From Aspidiotus rigidus (lineage: Eukaryota > Arthropoda > Insecta > Hemiptera > Diaspididae), in the NCBI GenBank assembly GCA_035079385.1, contig JAVHKY010000023.1, forward strand, positions 5,410,001 through 5,474,000: a DNA stretch of 64,000 bases. The letters are read 5' to 3'. Positions 49,386-62,420 of the stretch are shown piece after piece. The position numbers and the translations under genes were made by a program. The notes beneath the pieces were generated by a model, which was not told the origin of the DNA, did no database searches, and saw only the letters and a list, made by a program, of their open reading frames with translations. How positions within the stretch are numbered: position 1 is the first letter of the stretch; each line of letters starts with the position of its first letter.

Positions 49386-49663
49386 ATGAGGAGCTGAAGG
49401 AATTTGCCGTTTGGGGGTAGTAGGAAGAGGTGGGAGAAGCAGGTTAATAAGCCCATAATTTCGGCTGTAAATATGGAATCTATTCGGACTTGACAGCGAA
49501 AAAGTCGCTGCAGCCTGCAGGTGACAATGTATGGAAGTTGGGCCCAAGAAAATGATTGTGATATTGAACCCCATAACTGTCTTATGGCAAATACGAAATT
49601 TTCAAATTCATAAGAAAGTCAAGATCGCAATACTATCGAGCCAAAAATCATCATGATATTATG

Positions 49664-49718
49664 AGGAATAACAATCCTCAAGCTTTTTCAGAATTCATAA
49701 CTCGAGTTATTCGCGATT
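49664..49718. repeat. Dispersed short repeat, second copy
   Basis: The sequence aggaataacaatcct...ttttcaga...cataactcgagttattcgcgatt matches 2146-2200 with a few differences. It is non-coding. Confidence 0.6.
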
Positions 49719-50095
49719 CGAGCACTTTGTCGTAGTTTTACGTGATGGAATCTCGAAGTTTTGTAAAATTAATGGAGGGATCTATGGGATAGGGTTTATT
49801 TTTTTGAAAATGACTGAATAGGTTTTTGAGAAAGAAAATCTGAATCCGTGCAATGATTGAGTTGAGGGTTTTACTAGATGAGTCGATGGGCTCTTTGAGG
49901 GTCAGCCGAGCAGATAAAGATATAATAATCGTCAGCAAAAGACGTGGGGTGAGGGGAGGCTTTACATGTGTGGTAATACCATCAATAGCTATTAAGAAAA
50001 GTAAAACATTAAAAACTTCGCCTTGGAGAACGAGAAATTTACGACAGAAGCAACTTATGACATACCTAGTTTTGAAATTACCAGTTAACTAAAGA

Positions 50096-52637
50096 AAAAT
50101 AACCCATTAATTCAATTGTTTCAATGGTTCGACGCAATCAACTAGTTTCGTAGGCAACAAAGTAGAATTCCGTAAACAGAGCCCTTCTGTAGACCGAATA
50201 TCTGCTGTAATATTTTGTAGCAGAGTTGCGGTCTGTCGGATTGAGAAAAACCGCGTGCACTTTACCACAGATCAGCTTTTAAAATATTTTTAGAGCCACC
50301 CCTTCGGTCACTGAAAAATTTGGTTTGAAACCTCACTAGATCTTATTCAAAATTTTCTCCAGAAAAATTTAACGCTCAAAAACGCCCGAAGAAAATCTCG
50401 TTCAGAACCCCTCCATTTAAAATTGTTCAGCTACGCCACTATATTCGATATTCTATACTGAGCTAAATGTAGATCCAATTTTAACGTTACTACTTTTTCG
50501 AGTAAATTACTGACGAGCTTTTCGCAGATTTTATTTCAATAAAATCAAGTCGCATTCAGGAATATTTCCAATGGCCGTACTTTAGCAACCAATTTTTTGC
50601 TTTCATACTTTCAAACCTCCCTGAAATCTTTTCCCATGTACGCGCCCGCAATCCGATGCGGTAAGGGGTCGGACATGTATTTACGACCCCCATCCCCTAA
50701 AAACGATTTGTGACTAGAGCTCAGATTTTTTGATAATTATGAGTAAGATTTTTGCCACTAAAAATCCCATTTTCGGCTTTATTTGGCATTAACGAAAAAG
50801 TTCCAAATTTTTGCATTTTCGAGTACATTCAACGCTAAAAATTATTCAATTTGCTTTGAAAAACTTGACAGGTTGACCTGGAATTTGCCAAAAGCGACCA
50901 TTTTGGCATCCTGCCGCAAAATCCGAGCTCCATTCATGACTTTTACGCATGAGAGTCGGTTTGACTCAACTCCAGTATCAATTCACGTATTGGGGAAAAT
51001 AAATTTATCAATATTTCGATCGAACTATCCGCTATAAAATTATTTTCTCGTTCAGCACTGGTTGACAAGACTGATGTTATTCTTCGAATACTGTACGAAG
51101 CCAAGTAACGGAACTTATCTGCAGACGCTATCAATCTCACCTCAGCTACCTCATAGTCGAGAAAGAAAAAAGTGTTAATCTTTTCGTAATAAATTAACTC
51201 GCCTTCTTCTGGTGATGGAGCAGGAAGATTATATGAATTTTGAATTAGTTAAACCTCGTGCTGATAAGCTTCTCATTTTATTCGCTTTCAACGCACCAAG
51301 CAAATAAAACTGCTCAATGAATAAAGTTAAAATCAATTCAGTCTTGCCAAGGTTCATTGCGGAGAGCTTTCTCCCTGCTGTACCACTAATTACATGCGTG
51401 AAGCCATTAATGAGAAGAAAACTAGTCTGGACGTGTTCGCACATGGTATTTTAAATTCTGTACGCAGTTATGTATGTACCACTTGTTCTGTAACTCATGC
51501 ATATTCACGTATTTATGTGCACAATTTGGCGCCAATTATTCCTTATAATATTGATACCGCCCAGCCTGAACAGTTCACGTAGACGAATGAAGGGATTATT
51601 ACCCAGATTTGTAGATTTATCCCATTATCCTCACCGTTTGAGGCGTGGAAGAATTAATTGACGAACATTACTGTTACCATTCCAATTTCCATTTGTTAGA
51701 TTCTAACGTGTACTTTCGCTCTTCGAACAAATTACGAGGAAAAATTGCAAGTTTGTGCTCTGTATTCTTCATCAGTGATACAATAACTTAATTTTCATAC
51801 ACAGAAAAAAAATGGTCAACAAAGTAACGAAGGAAAAAAGAAAACAACAACAAAATCAGTAATGCTAGATCTCTTAAGATTTAAAACGTAATTTATAACA
51901 CTACTCGGCTACGGAGTCAAGAGTGAACGAATAAAAATATTTTAAAATTAGAAACAACAAATTAAAAGTAAAATGATGCGATTTACAATGGAGGTGAAAG
52001 GTCATAGCCGCAAAAGTTTTAATAATATTGTTAATGTCATTGATAAAAATTATCTGTGTGGGGAAAAAGGAGGCTACTATACCGTATCGTTGGAATGAAA
52101 TTTAAATCCATCATACTGACCGTATAAAAATTTATGAAATGAACACATTTGCGCTTAAAATATTACTAAATTTTGATCAAATATTTTGATATGATATCAT
52201 CATCTTGTATTATCGAAAAATGGAAAAATTGAAAGGAGACTATAAATTATCTTAGAAACCGAATAAGTACGTATTCAAAGTTAAAACTAACTAACAAAAA
52301 ACATCGTGTGTGGAAAACCTCGATGTAATTTTTTCGACGATTATTGTGAAAAGGAACTTAGTGGCGAGGGTTAACTATAAAGTAAACTTGAATAACACTC
52401 ACAAAATTTTGGATTCTTTGGCATTCTTCAACACAACATTGGAGCTACTAAATAACAAGGTAACTTCTCTTTTTATTTTTTTTTGTACCCTACTCAATTA
52501 GTGTATCACAGATATCGTCGTATTTTTTATCTCTTTTCGTTACATTTCTCGCTTACATAATAAGTTAATACTTAATAAATAACTGAGGATCATTTGTGTG
52601 ATGAAAGGGTTGCGTATACAAGCTCCCGAAACGCTCT
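50096..52637. other. No gene recognised; downstream flank of protease C
   Basis: AT-rich, with no supported exon or transposon ends. Small frames (50783-51037, 51394-51582, 52310-52501) have no family features. Confidence 0.35.
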
Positions 52638-55600
52638 CTAGCCTTTGCATGAGCATTCATCTTCTATGTTGCTGTCTACCCATGGCATATAACTCTCGAT
52701 TCTGGTGTACACACCTAGAAAACATAGAAATTATTGAAAATCAAGTTTGAAGAAAATATTTTGGTATAAGTTTTGTTGGTACCTAATCATTGGTCCCGAG
52801 AAAGATTATTCCACCCTCCTAACCATATCTGACTTGAATCCCCAAATTGAGGAAGAACTCCGCTCGAACTCAAAACTCCACACTACTTTCTTTCACCTTC
52901 AGGGAGTGTTCCCCCGTGTGTGGCGTCTCTACGTCTCTCAACAACCTTGGTATCTGAGGCTATTTACTTAAATTCTTCTAAGCCTTACGGTTAGAATATT
53001 CAAGACCAACCCCGGTGCCCCAGTCAGAAAGAAGTATGAAGTGTTCCTCTCTACCTAATCACTATTTAAATGGCCTGACAACCAAACGCCTCGTTGTAGA
53101 TGACTTCAGGATCTTCTTACTAACCTTCAACTCGTAAGGGGCAGCAAGACTACTTTAATTAACCCTTGACAAAATCTCCGAATGGTCATGTGACCGTGAA
53201 TTTCGATTTTCAGACGAGTAAACAGTCATGATAGTATTCCAAAAAAGATATTTGTTCCATACGACTCTTTCCTTTCTGTGTCTACGGAACATCACAATCA
53301 TCAACCAACTCTATGTCAAGTTTCTTGGTTCTTCTTCGACATGGAAACGTCCTAGTTCTTTTCATATCAAAATCTTGAGAGTGAAATGACTGAATTCGTT
53401 ACCACAGCCCCGTTACCGGCTGTGACCACAAACTCTCTACAGTAGTCTAATCCGTTTCCAAGTTCATTACGGTTTTGCAATGTACACTCATACAACGAAA
53501 CAAGCTTGAAATTACCGACTTCGTTTGGCTCTTGGTGCGCTTGAAATGTGCATTGCGACACAGGCCTCCTCTCTGTTACCGTGCTCTTTCACTCATTGCT
53601 AACTTTTCTGTTTTCGATAGCCCAATACCGGAATCTTCCCATTTTTTCCAGTGCTCTCAGCCCACGTAATTCTTCCCTTATGTCGCGTCAATTCCATCTG
53701 GGCAACAATCTTAAACTTGGGCCCTCACTTCCTATTTTTTCATCCACTCCGCCTTAGTTAACTACTATCCTTGATATTCGTCTCGATCTTACTGAAATTC
53801 ATAAAACATCCAACTTTATTTACGAACAACCCATCAACAAAATCATTTCTTCAGAATTGCCCTCTCATATCTTTTTTACTATATGGACGGGTCCAAAATG
53901 GGATATGCAGTATCCATTCAGGGTCACATCTTATCCTTCCGCATGAAAAACTCCGCTTCTATGTTCACCTGCCTCTCCCTTTTCGCCCTCTTCTCTCCTC
54001 CCCGCGAATTCTGTATGCTATTTGTTTCTCTCTCGTTCTCATTTGCTATGCAAGACCCCCATTCTGAAAATTCTATCGTCCAACAAACCCTCATTCTTTG
54101 AGTCTCATCAAGGTTTTTCCTCATTTTTAATCTCTTGTTCGTGGATATTGAGTCACCTTTGGGAACATGACGGAGTAGACTTTAACGCAAAGCAGTCACT
54201 GTGTTTACTTTCCACCCCTCTTCTTATTATCTCAAATTTTATTACTGCTTTCTCACCCTCTCCTATTAATATGATTTCTAGCCTTCCTCATCCTCGAATA
54301 AGCTCCGATCTAATGAAAAGCACCAATTCCTTGGTCTACTTCAGACCGCCCTTCCCGCTGGGAAGAAGTCATCCTAACCAATCTCACCCACTCCTTTCTC
54401 TGTTTACGCCTCTCATACCTTTCATGCCTTTACTGCAATGCAAACTATCTATCCGTTCAATCCTTCTTCTATTGCCCAACTCTTGAGAACATCAGGCTTC
54501 ATCATCTTGGCTCTTCCTCCATCACAAACGCCCTCTCGAATAATCTTGTGAAAACCACTAGCCCGTCTTTCTACAACACCATGATATAATTCATATTCAT
54601 CTTTATTATCCCCACCTGCCCATTCCGAGCCCATAAACCTTAAGTGTAGTTGTAAGGCTCGTTAATTTAATGACGAAGAAAACGTACTGTGAACATGCGT
54701 ACATTCCACTCCGTGTTTCAAGTTTGACAGCCTTCGATTTTTTCTGTTAACCTGCCATAACCTAATTGACCATACTATCACATTTTCGAGGACAAGAGTG
54801 AAATGAATTCTATACAGGCTCACCTTATTTTTCTTGACCAAGGAACCTGTTCTATGTTTTTTTTTTTCGTCGGTTCTCTCGTGTTTCTTTCATCTTGATC
54901 AAAAAGTTTGATCTCGGAGGAAACTTTGAAAACTGTTGACCAATTTCCGACCTGATTTTCAATATCGAAAGCTAATTCTTCCCGTGGAACAAATTTTCTA
55001 AATTCTTCGCTTAACTTCTTACAGGGAACCTATTTTACAGAGGGGGTACGGGGGGGACTAAATTGAAAATAAAATGACGGGCGCTGCTTGGCAAAACACG
55101 AAACTTGAAAAAATGTGAAACTCGGAGCTATAGGTGGTAGGAGAAGGACTTGAAAAAAATTCGAATATCAAGCTGGGGAACTTGGAAATACGAGTATGGA
55201 CTTTCGAGTTTAAACTCCCAATGTGGTAAGGAACAAAGTTTTATCTTCATTTAGAAAAAGTGTGAACAAAGAAACTTCAATAACATAGATTCCCTGTATG
55301 CCTTTATTAACACAGTTAATTAAGGTAATCCCGAGCAGCTGACGAAGTAGGCTGCGAGTTTTTTGATAAAGCTGCTGGTTTTGTTCCCAGATTTGTGGGA
55401 GCTTGAATGGTAGCTTACATACTCTAAAACTTACCAGGAAAACTTGGTCGCGCGCAGCCTCTTCCCCATGAAACAATTCCTAAAAAAGATTTGTTGCGTT
55501 ATTATTACCGGCTTCAAGATTACTATATGAGTTATAATGAACCTTTTTCCCACCTATCACTTCCATCGTGCCAGTTCGAGTTCCATTAATCTGTAGAGGA

Positions 55601-58600
55601 CCGCCACTGTCACCCTACCAAAAATAATTAAAGTTGAGACTCGATGTGAAGTTAAATAGTGATGCGATAAAATTTTGCGCAAGGTATCTTACTTGACAAG
55701 AATCTTTTTGTCCGGTACTATATCCGGCGCACATCATATTATCGGTGATTCTTGAAGGTAAATAACCAGAATTTTTGCGACAATCATCTGTCGACATAAT
55801 AGGTACTTCTACCTTTCTCATCTCGTTCGATGGTGGTTTTGATTCACCCGTTCGACCCCAGCCAGTGACTACTGCAGTTATACCTGTGTAGTTTCTTCTT
55901 ACTGTACGTGAAACAGAAAAAATTAGAATTACTTCACTGAAAACTCGACGTCCAAATTAGAGCTGGCTTATTCTACGAAATTTGGACGCTTGTCCAACCT
56001 AAAATAATTATGTGCGCGGAAAAGAATTGAAGTACATAACTGAAAGATGATGTCACGATGATTTTATCGTTTATTCGAGAATATAGGGTAAGCTGTAGCG
56101 AAAGTTTTGTTCGCCAATATTCGTTGGCACCGAGTGACAATAATTTTCAATTCGTCATCTCAAACAGTTCGAAACGATTATACAATGCTGATTGGCGCGA
56201 TAACCGAGATTCGATTCGAAGCCGCGACTTAGTCAATTTTGATTCGAAATTTATAATGACATAGTAGTATTCTTATTTTTATCGAGACCATCTTATTTTT
56301 GAATACACGGTACGGATATGCGCATAAAATTAAATTTCATAATTACAGGAACTAGGAAGGCAGGCCGGTTGAATGTGCGGCGTCTGAAACGAAATTGGTG
56401 AATCCAGTTTTAAAATAGCGATATCATTTTTGAAATTGGAAATTTGAAATTCGGGATGCCGTATAATTTGTTTAATTCGGACCACCACTTTATTACTTTC
56501 GTTTTTCAACGCTCTGTTGTATTCGCCCAACGAGGCTTTTATTTCTCTAGCCGTGAATCTGCGAACAAATAAACATAAACAATGCCCAATGTGTCCGAGT
56601 AGGTTTATCGTGCGCGTTAAAATATCACGTTGTTGATAAGTAATAGTAAAAATAGCGAGAAATGACAAATATTTCAGTTTACCTATATTCGTACATATGA
56701 ACGTGAAAGTTGAATCTATGTGTGGCACGCGAGCGTGCCCGATTATGTAAGATAACTCTTCGGAAGCGAACGGACAACCGATAAGTTCTATGACGACTGG
56801 GAAAATTGGACGTTCATCGATCTTTCGGTTAATGTGGCAATATTTCACGTCACAAACGCTCAGTCAATTAAGCTCACGCAATTCAATTGGTGTAACGACA
56901 AGCAAATGAGCAGGGAACAATGTCACATCGTTCTTGTTGTCATTGATATCTTATAGGTACATACTGTTCTGCTGTAATTATGCTCTGCAGTCTAATATTA
57001 CAATAACTGTTTGATGCAAAGGTGACAAGTATGAAAAAGAAGAGACCCCCCTCTCTTCCGTCGATAAGAAATCTCTGAACTCAATCTTATCCTAATAATG
57101 GTTTTCTAGAATTGGTGAAGAATTGGTTTGCAATTTGAGACGTTTACGGTAGCTCCTGCAATCATTCATTTATGAAAAATATCTCATACATACACGTTCA
57201 GATTGCATACTCTGCAAAGAATAGGAATCTTGAATTACAACTTAATGAAACTGACGCTGGCAATTTTTGATTTAAGTGTTGCTGACAAAATGGGGTACAA
57301 TGAAAAATACGAGCCCGTGATTATACTCGTATACTTATTATACAATGGTGTACAATAAAATGGACTCGGAATGTTTAAAGGAGAGAAAGATGAAGAATTA
57401 TAAGAATGAAATGAAGTAAGATGGAGATATTGAAGTGTGAGGGAGATGGTGCCTGAGTTGTTTTTGAGGGCTTGAGGGAGAAAAGAAAGGTCATTCAATA
57501 AAGAGTGGAGGTTTTGGGGTACGGGAAACGAGAAGACAACGTCGTCATTTAGATTGAGTTCGTGACTGTGAGGACAGGACGCGGGTGATTAAAAATTTCG
57601 GTCGATTAGATGTGAGTGTGGGATTCGAGTATGGCCTATTCTTAATTTGGTGGTAGTGTTTAGAATTTCTGAAGGAGGTTCACTAGAGGGGGGAAGTCTC
57701 TTTAATACTCGTACGGCGAAGTTTGTTCAACGGTTGGCTTTTCCAGAGTTCGTTGCAAATATTCAATATGGATGAGCTGTAATGATTTTTGTAGTCAGAG
57801 TGCGATCAGGGATAGTAACGAAAGGTGGTGGCTTGTTTAGGTGTTTGGTCTACCATAGGCCCATGTGGCCGGGGATCCAAATGAATATGACGTGGATGTT
57901 AATTGAGGTAAGAGTTTGGACTAGTGGAGGAATTTTTTGTGTGAGAGAGTTTGTTGTATAGGGGTCAGTAAGAGAGTATAGTGAAGAAAGTGAGTCTGTG
58001 AAGAGAAGAAATTCGCCATGTGAGGGGATTTGAAAGAGAGGAGAAAATCAGTCGAATATTGCCATCAATTCGGCAGTAAATAAAAGGAATGGGGAGACGA
58101 TAAATCCATGTAAGAAATATGCGTTAGCCGTTTTATTTTTAGTTTTTGAGTCATCAGTGAGACAAAGGATGTGATCAGGAAATTCTTGTATCAGGTTTCA
58201 TTCTTGTTGTTATATTTGGAAATTTCTGTGAGATTTAAGGAGATGGTGGGCTCTGTGAGGAAACCGGTTGAACCGGATTAACTGTGAAAGATTCATTGAG
58301 AGAGTGTTCGAATTGAAGCAGGATATGTTTGTTTCTGAGGGCGGGAGGAAGGTTATTGTTTGGGTTGAAGATGGAATTAAAAATTGGGAGATGAGGGAAA
58401 AGAATGAGTCTACGGAAGTGAAGAGTCTGAATTTGGATTTGGTTCGAAAGACTCCCAAGACCATTCTGAAAGGGGAGATTTGAATGATTTGAATGGTGTC
58501 TAGCAAAGAGAGGACCGATTTATTGGCTAGGTTATATTGGAACTTAATTTAGCCGCGAGCAGGACAAGAAGTTTGGCGTGAGAGATGAATTTCAATTGTC

Positions 58601-59729
58601 TTCATATCCTAAACCGTTTGATTTTCGAGGTATACCTCAACCCAATCCCGCAATTTTTGGATTCCCGTCCGTAGATCCGTACATTCGTCAGACTATAAAA
58701 AATTGCACTATAGACTAAGAAATATTGGAGGAGGTTAGGAGCACCTCTGGGCTAGTTTTCTTAATTTACTGTCTTCTTCTTCTTCTGTTCATATAATAAT
58801 AATAATCCAGTTTACCGTATTAAGGTATGAATCCACTAGGTTAGCTACTCTTTAGGACCGAATTAGTCTGGGGGGAGGATACGACTATAAACTAGACTAT
58901 ACGAGGCATCTCTTATTGAGAGAAGGTGGCTCATGAGCAAAAAATCAAATCGTGTACCTGTCTCTAATGAAAAAAAAAACCTCACCAGAGGACTCATAAT
59001 CACACCTCAGACTCTTGTGCTTAAAGAAAAGCTACAAATAAATCTATTCGAATGGATGTAATGCTATGTAAGCTTAGTCGTAACAAGAGGCTCCATTATT
59101 TGGGAAAACTAAAGACATTCTACAAATCTGCGAGTTGACGACAGTTTTTCCTCAACCTTCAAGATCATTCCATTGATGACGATTAAATCTTTGCTACTCT
59201 CACTTCATAATGAACGTTCAAAGAATATGCAAACGATGCAACATCCAGTCCGTATACTCTTTCTCGCTTCGTCATCCAATCTAAGAGTTCTTCTACAATA
59301 TCGAATCATTCTATCATCCTATTTATTGTATCTGAACAAAGCTCCGAGAACGTGAATCAGCTGTTTCATTTTACCGTCGTAGGAATGCTTCGACCCATAA
59401 ACAAGAGGTAGTGTTTTAATTAACATGCTGGCGGTTAATTTAGCACACATTTTTTTTAAAGGTCAGACTGCACGTACGAAGTATTGAATAATTCGCCAGC
59501 TAGGTATCATAACACTCTGAACGCGATTATGACAGATTTTAAAATTCATTTGTCTAAATGACTTACCCTTCGACACAGTGGGCTGCGGTGAGTAAATGTT
59601 GTTTAGTGATGACTGTTGCGCCGCAATAGAATTTGCCTTTGCGACTTAACGCGACCATCCACGGGAATTCGTGCTGTCCAGTTTGTACCCCGCCGACAAT
59701 TCTCATTCGTCGATTGATTGTACCGCAGA
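52638..59729 (-). CDS. Trypsin-like serine protease C, 5' exons not found (254 aa seen)
   Basis: Minus-strand exons: 59729-59567, 56558-56347, 55901-55693, 55614-55554, 55479-55435 and 52714-52638 (TAG). Junctions are GT-AG and in phase; 767 nt here. The first visible exon needs one base from an upstream exon, as in A and B, so leader and pro-segment exons should lie above 59729 or beyond the window. It has MRIVGG activation, then His50 (TAAHC), Asp99 (KNDIAIL) and Ser197 (GDSGGP), counted from the first visible residue. Trypsin-type Asp191 lies in QKDSCQGDS. The C-terminus is DECSCKG, again Cys-x-Cys. Exon sizes (163, 212, 209, 61, 45, 77) parallel gene B (163, 209, 197, 61, 45, 77). LINE copies lie in its introns. 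It appears functional from what is visible. Confidence 0.92.
53380..54675 (+). mobile_element. Non-LTR retrotransposon, copy 6, in the last intron of protease C
   Basis: Antisense to the host gene. A decayed frame set reads ALGALEMCIATQASS, the linker, then DGSKMGYAVSIQGHIL...KNSASMFT, QDPHSENSIVQQTL and a cysteine-containing end (CLYCNANYLSVQSFFYC). A 3' UTR gtgtagttgtaaggctcgtt at about 54643-54662 matches the copy 2 tail. Sequence at 52750-52975 may be a further 5' piece but was not matched with confidence. Confidence 0.75.
54838..55200. mobile_element. GGGAACC-type element fragments E3/E4
   Basis: A left-end-like aggaacctgttctatg is at 54840. A right-end-like gtggaacaaattttc...cgcttaacttctt lies near 54978-55020. 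It is followed at once by a second left end, acagggaacctattttacag (55022), and interior blocks aacttgaaaaaatgtgaaac and agctataggtggtaggagaa. Diverged relatives of E1/E2, in an intron of protease C. Confidence 0.55.
57340..58620 (-). pseudogene. Non-LTR retrotransposon, copy 7, in an intron of protease C
   Basis: Sense relative to the host gene. It reads LDTIQIIQISPFRMVLGVFR (thumb), the Ser-rich linker with FSLISQFLIPSS, and a C-terminal tail NDLSFLPQALKNNSGTISLT, equivalent to LTQALKNNQDIISNT in copy 2. The RNase H between them is frameshifted and largely unreadable. No tail or target duplication was resolved. Confidence 0.7.
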
Positions 59730-61230
59730 CTGAAATTCAAGAATTCTGTCTGTAGGGCTCTGCTCACAAATGTCTTCAGAAGTATTCAGATACTAAATAT
59801 GTAAGAATGTTGAAGTTGATGCGCCAGTAAATTCTACATGCATACACGGTCTCATACTCGGGAATTCACGCGAAGGGTGCTCTTCTCTTGGTGACTGGTG
59901 GAAGTAGGTAGTCAAAAAGGTAGTGATGGAGAACAAATATTGTTGAAAAAATTGAGATTAAGTTTATGAGAAACGAAATTATTCTTTACATTTTCTCATG
60001 GAAATCAATATTGAAGGACTGCAGTGTCAATTTTATTGAGACGGCAAATCAAAATTCACCTTTCCAACGGAAACAATCAGCTCTCCTGAAGCCTTGACGA
60101 CTAAGTGAGTACGACCCTTACAATTAGTTGGAGTCACTATTTTTAAAAGAAATCTTATAACTCAGTAAAGGAGAAACTAGATCTAAAGCAATTAAAATTT
60201 ATCTGGATAGAAAGTGAAGTCTGTTAGCAAATTATTGAAAATAAATTTTTGTAATTAGATGTAGGTCTCTGTAAAGTTGAAGGTAAAAGATAATTACCGT
60301 TTTAATCGTTGCGTCGCTCTTTCAATGATCCTCGGTTTAAAAAATTAGGTCACAAAAGAAAGACATACGACGGAAAAGCTGGTGTGACAATAATGTGTCG
60401 ATAAATAACTTATCAGAATATGGGAAAAATTTCAAAAAATTGAACAACTATGACTCCAATACTTCCGTGACGGCAATATGTCACTACCGTATAAAATTTT
60501 TCACATTGCGTCGGGTTCCCGCGGACCTCAGTAAAATGAGATTATAAATTGTATGTACTCAAAATATTTGTATAATGGATAAAAAGAAAGGAATCTTTGA
60601 TCTACGTAACTGCCTCTTGTGATAACACAGGCATAAAGCCATAAAACGATGCAGTTTAGAGCTTAAGAGTTTCTTCATTGAAAAATTACCTCGCACTCCA
60701 ATTCTAAAGTTTGAAATCATTCGATAAGAAATAGAAATTAGAAGAATTCGATCTTGTGTCACCTCCGCGGTTTCTACAACAATCAGTTTTGGGTGTAAAA
60801 ATGTCGTGGCGATATAAGGTTTTTTGTAGAGAGGAAGGAACCAGGAAATTATGAGAAAAATGCTAATAGAAGGACGTCGACTGAAGGTGACGAAAAAATT
60901 GTAGAACTGCAGTTAAAATACAATTCAGTCGGACATTTCTCATGTTGTATGCCTTACGAGGGTGTTTTGTAGCAATCCCCCCCCCCTCCCTATATAAAAA
61001 CAGCTCTACAAAAGTTAATTTTTTTATCAAACTAATGACCGAGAATCTCTTTCAGTTGTATGAATATTTCAAGCTCTACTCTTCCCTCCATTCTATCCCT
61101 ACCAGGGAAAGACGTGGAGTGCTCTTCTGTTCCTAATTGCTATAAACAATCTTATGATCTGTGTCCTCTTTGTCCTCTTTGAAAGACTTTCTGCAGATAA
61201 TTTCGGTGTCTCCCTCGCCTGCAAATCCTA
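59730..61230. other. No gene recognised; should be intron 5' of protease C exon 3
   Basis: AT-rich. It was searched by eye for the expected Cys-rich pro-segment exon with a phase-1 donor; none was convincing. The frames at 60559-60762 and 60942-61136 show no family features. Confidence 0.35.
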
Positions 61231-61239
61231 AATGAGCCG

Positions 61240-62420
61240 CATGTCTGCTCTCGATAAAGTCTTCTCGTAAGCCGCGAGTCGTAGATATCATTTATCTAGT
61301 AAAACAACTGTTCTACTTACGTTCCATAAAAGCCACTTTCGTCTTTCCTCACCCTCCCAACTGCTCCAGAACCTCCAGATCAGCCTCCTATACTCCACTA
61401 AATTCCTTGACCTTACCTTCGATTCCGACTACTCCTAGACCCTTCCTATCGAAGTTTCAAAAACCGAATGCTTGAACTCACCGAATGTCCTTAAACATTT
61501 ATCCCACAATCGCGCTGGTTGCAGTCGCGAGCTTTTCCTTCAACCATACACTTCTCTGAATGACTACTGGTCCCCAATCTACAGATGGGCAAATAAACCT
61601 TTCCTAAAATAACTGGATACAATTCAATTTGCCAACCTACGTTTAGCCCTTGGTGCCCCGTCAGCATATGCACTGAGGCTAGCATCCCTCTTCCACAATT
61701 CTACTCATTATCGCTTTCCGCCAACTTTTTTGCGTCTATGGCTCCCCTTCCTCAAATCTCTATCTTTCTTCTGCCCCTCGGCTCCCAAATTCCATTACTT
61801 CTTTCTTCAGAACCTCATGTAGGCATTCGTGGTTACGCCTTCTCTGACGATGGAGAAGTCTCTCTCTTGTCCCCCTCCCTCCTCTTTTCGAAATCTGTTT
61901 CCTCTTTCCAAGCTATACAAGATCCCTATTCTTCCAACCTCATCGTTCAGCGCATTCTCATGCTCCTTTACATCTTCTCTAACTCCCCTTCCTCTGGATT
62001 CCTAGTGGTCACATCGGCCTTGATGCAGTAGACTTTGCTGCCAAGCAGGTCTTGCTCTCCTCCTTCCTACCCTTGACTTGAAATCTTATTATCGTTCTCC
62101 AAACATCGCAGTATGGCACAAGCTATGGTCCTGTCAATCATTCTCTGAACTCATCCCCGATCGCTTAGTCCTCTTCAAATCGTTTTTTGCACCTTGAGGA
62201 AATAGCTCGACTAAGAATTGGGTACACCCGTTCAACCCCCTTCTTCTTGGGCTCTCCTCTCCCGCCTCATGCTAATAACGTCATGCTGACGAATTATACG
62301 TCTCATATTTTTCTCTTGTCCATGCTTCTTAAATCTCAAAAAATCGTTTTTTGTCCCCTCTTAAGCCTCCTCTGCCCTCTCCAACAACTCAGAATCCTTG
62401 AATAACAATCTAAACTTGCT
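61240..62420 (+). pseudogene. Non-LTR retrotransposon, copy 8
   Basis: Frames in turn read a KFLDLTFDSDYS-like RT C-terminus, SLNDYWSPIYRWANK, NLRLALGAPSAYALRLAS, then FPPTFLRLW and an RNase H end, followed by a knuckle-region IARLRIGYTRSTPF. Many frameshifts. It is the same family and orientation as copies 2, 4 and 6. The 3' UTR was not identified with confidence. Confidence 0.7.

Larger units (their letters stand above)
48713..50095 (-). mobile_element. Non-LTR retrotransposon, copy 5, interrupted by (AG)n
   Basis: Same family as copy 2. From the right: CRKFLVLQGEVFNVLLFLIA and VKPPLTPRL (RT palm), then at about 49860 sequence equivalent to the post-FADD helix. RNase H follows around 49450-49150, ending FTWIPGTS, with a knuckle CQQDNPSVDHFFTC near 49030. 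A 3' UTR ends near 48713 (complement of gtgtagctgacagctcgtta). The LTDSLSSL block is split by a long dinucleotide repeat. A dispersed-repeat copy lies at 49664-49718. Dead copy between proteases B and C. Confidence 0.8.

Noticed and set aside
49098..49397. Open frame rich in alternating Arg-Glu
   Set aside because: It is simply translation of the (AG)n microsatellite on the strand opposite to LINE copy 5.
56560..56848. N-terminal extension of the open frame at the protease C Asp exon
   Set aside because: It precedes a good acceptor (gttcgcag) and has no protease similarity; it is intron.
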